Source: an uncultured Alphaproteobacteria bacterium (GTDB taxonomy: Bacteria > Pseudomonadota > Alphaproteobacteria > Rhizobiales > Rhizobiaceae). From it: a stretch of DNA of 6,984 bases. Each line of letters begins with the position of its first letter. Position 1 is the first letter of the stretch. The notes under the pieces were generated by a model, which saw nothing but the letters and a program-made list of their open reading frames with translations, was not told the origin of the DNA and did no database searches. Both the position numbers and the translations under genes were made by a program. The stretch covers positions 6,326-13,309 of the forward strand of contig CAKMZG010000060.1 in assembly GCA_929200335.1 (NCBI GenBank), in the 5' to 3' direction. This document shows, piece after piece, positions 6,736 through 6,984 of this stretch.

Positions 6736-6984
6736 TTGACGATAGATACAAGCGATGCAAACACGTCCCCCCTCTCTTACAAACGCCACCGCTTTCTATC
6801 GCAAATCATAGCTCATGCGGTTTGGCTCTATGCGAGATTTAATGTGAGCCTACGAAAAGTCGAAGAAATGCTTCTCAAGCAAGGCATTGAGGTCTCATAT
6901 GAAAAGATCCGTCGCTGGACAGCCAATTCGGCTCACAGATTTCCCCTCATTTGCGCCGGTTGATCGTTCAGTTCGGTAGACCCA
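6736..6984 (+). pseudogene. IS6-family transposase, N-terminal fragment, frameshifted and cut by the window edge
   Basis: The product reads SPLSYKRHRF, then IIAHAVWLYARFNVSLRKVE and EEMLLKQGIEVSYEKIRRW, the N-terminal helix-turn-helix region of IS6-type transposases common in alphaproteobacteria. The catalytic DDE domain would lie beyond the right edge. After TA at 6924 the frame breaks: with one more A at 6925-6926 the reading becomes AKFGSQISPHLRRLIVQFGRP, which continues open to 6984 and resembles the family's KFG..ISP.LRR. Without that base, the original frame ends at TGA 6961-6963. The exact start is uncertain; a TTG at 6736 is the earliest possible in this frame and no good ribosome binding site is visible. 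It is opposite in orientation to the IS30 remnant. Confidence 0.83.

Noticed and set aside
1..6984. CRISPR arrays, tRNA or rRNA genes, riboswitches, phage genes, toxin-antitoxin pairs
   Set aside because: No spaced direct repeats, RNA-gene folds or matching small genes were seen; intergenic space outside the right end is too short to hold them.

Overview
The window holds most of a catabolic operon for an organosulfonate, read left to right on the + strand, followed by a stress-protein gene and a patch of decayed insertion sequences. The DNA is fairly AT-rich. The best taxonomic guess is a low-GC, probably marine alphaproteobacterium: the Usp C-terminus, the TRAP transporter and the IS30/IS6 transposase remnants all look alphaproteobacterial. 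This is inference from protein style only.

Region 1 (2-5883) has six tightly packed co-directional genes: the large membrane subunit of a TRAP transporter (cut by the left edge), a histidinol-dehydrogenase-fold enzyme, a short-chain dehydrogenase, a zinc-dependent medium-chain dehydrogenase, and the small and large subunits of a UxaA/SuyAB-type lyase. Gaps are 19, 5, -4, 16 and about 2 nt, so they almost certainly share a transcript. The combination matches the known pathway for 2,3-dihydroxypropane-1-sulfonate (DHPS, sulfopropanediol), described in Cupriavidus pinatubonensis and marine roseobacters. A TRAP system (HpsKLM) imports DHPS. HpsO and HpsP interconvert DHPS enantiomers through the 2-keto compound. 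HpsN oxidises (R)-DHPS twice to (R)-sulfolactate. SuyAB removes sulfite to leave pyruvate. The other TRAP subunits and any regulator should lie left of the window.

Region 2 (5884-5963) is a short intergenic gap with a perfect 11-bp inverted repeat, probably a hairpin that ends or trims the operon mRNA. Region 3 (5964-6371) is a single-domain universal stress protein with its own good ribosome binding site. It may be linked functionally to the transporter, as Usp proteins are in other TRAP operons.

Region 4 (6372-6984) has no intact gene. It contains the C-terminal third of an IS30-family transposase on the - strand and, about 30 bases beyond, the N-terminus of an IS6-family transposase on the + strand running off the right edge. 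Each carries an apparent one-base frameshift. The catabolic cluster therefore borders a mobile-element scar.

The pathway itself is known. I see no convincing undescribed system. The points most worth checking are the opposite cofactor signatures of the two DHPS dehydrogenases, the intergenic hairpin, and the absence of any sulfite-handling gene within view.
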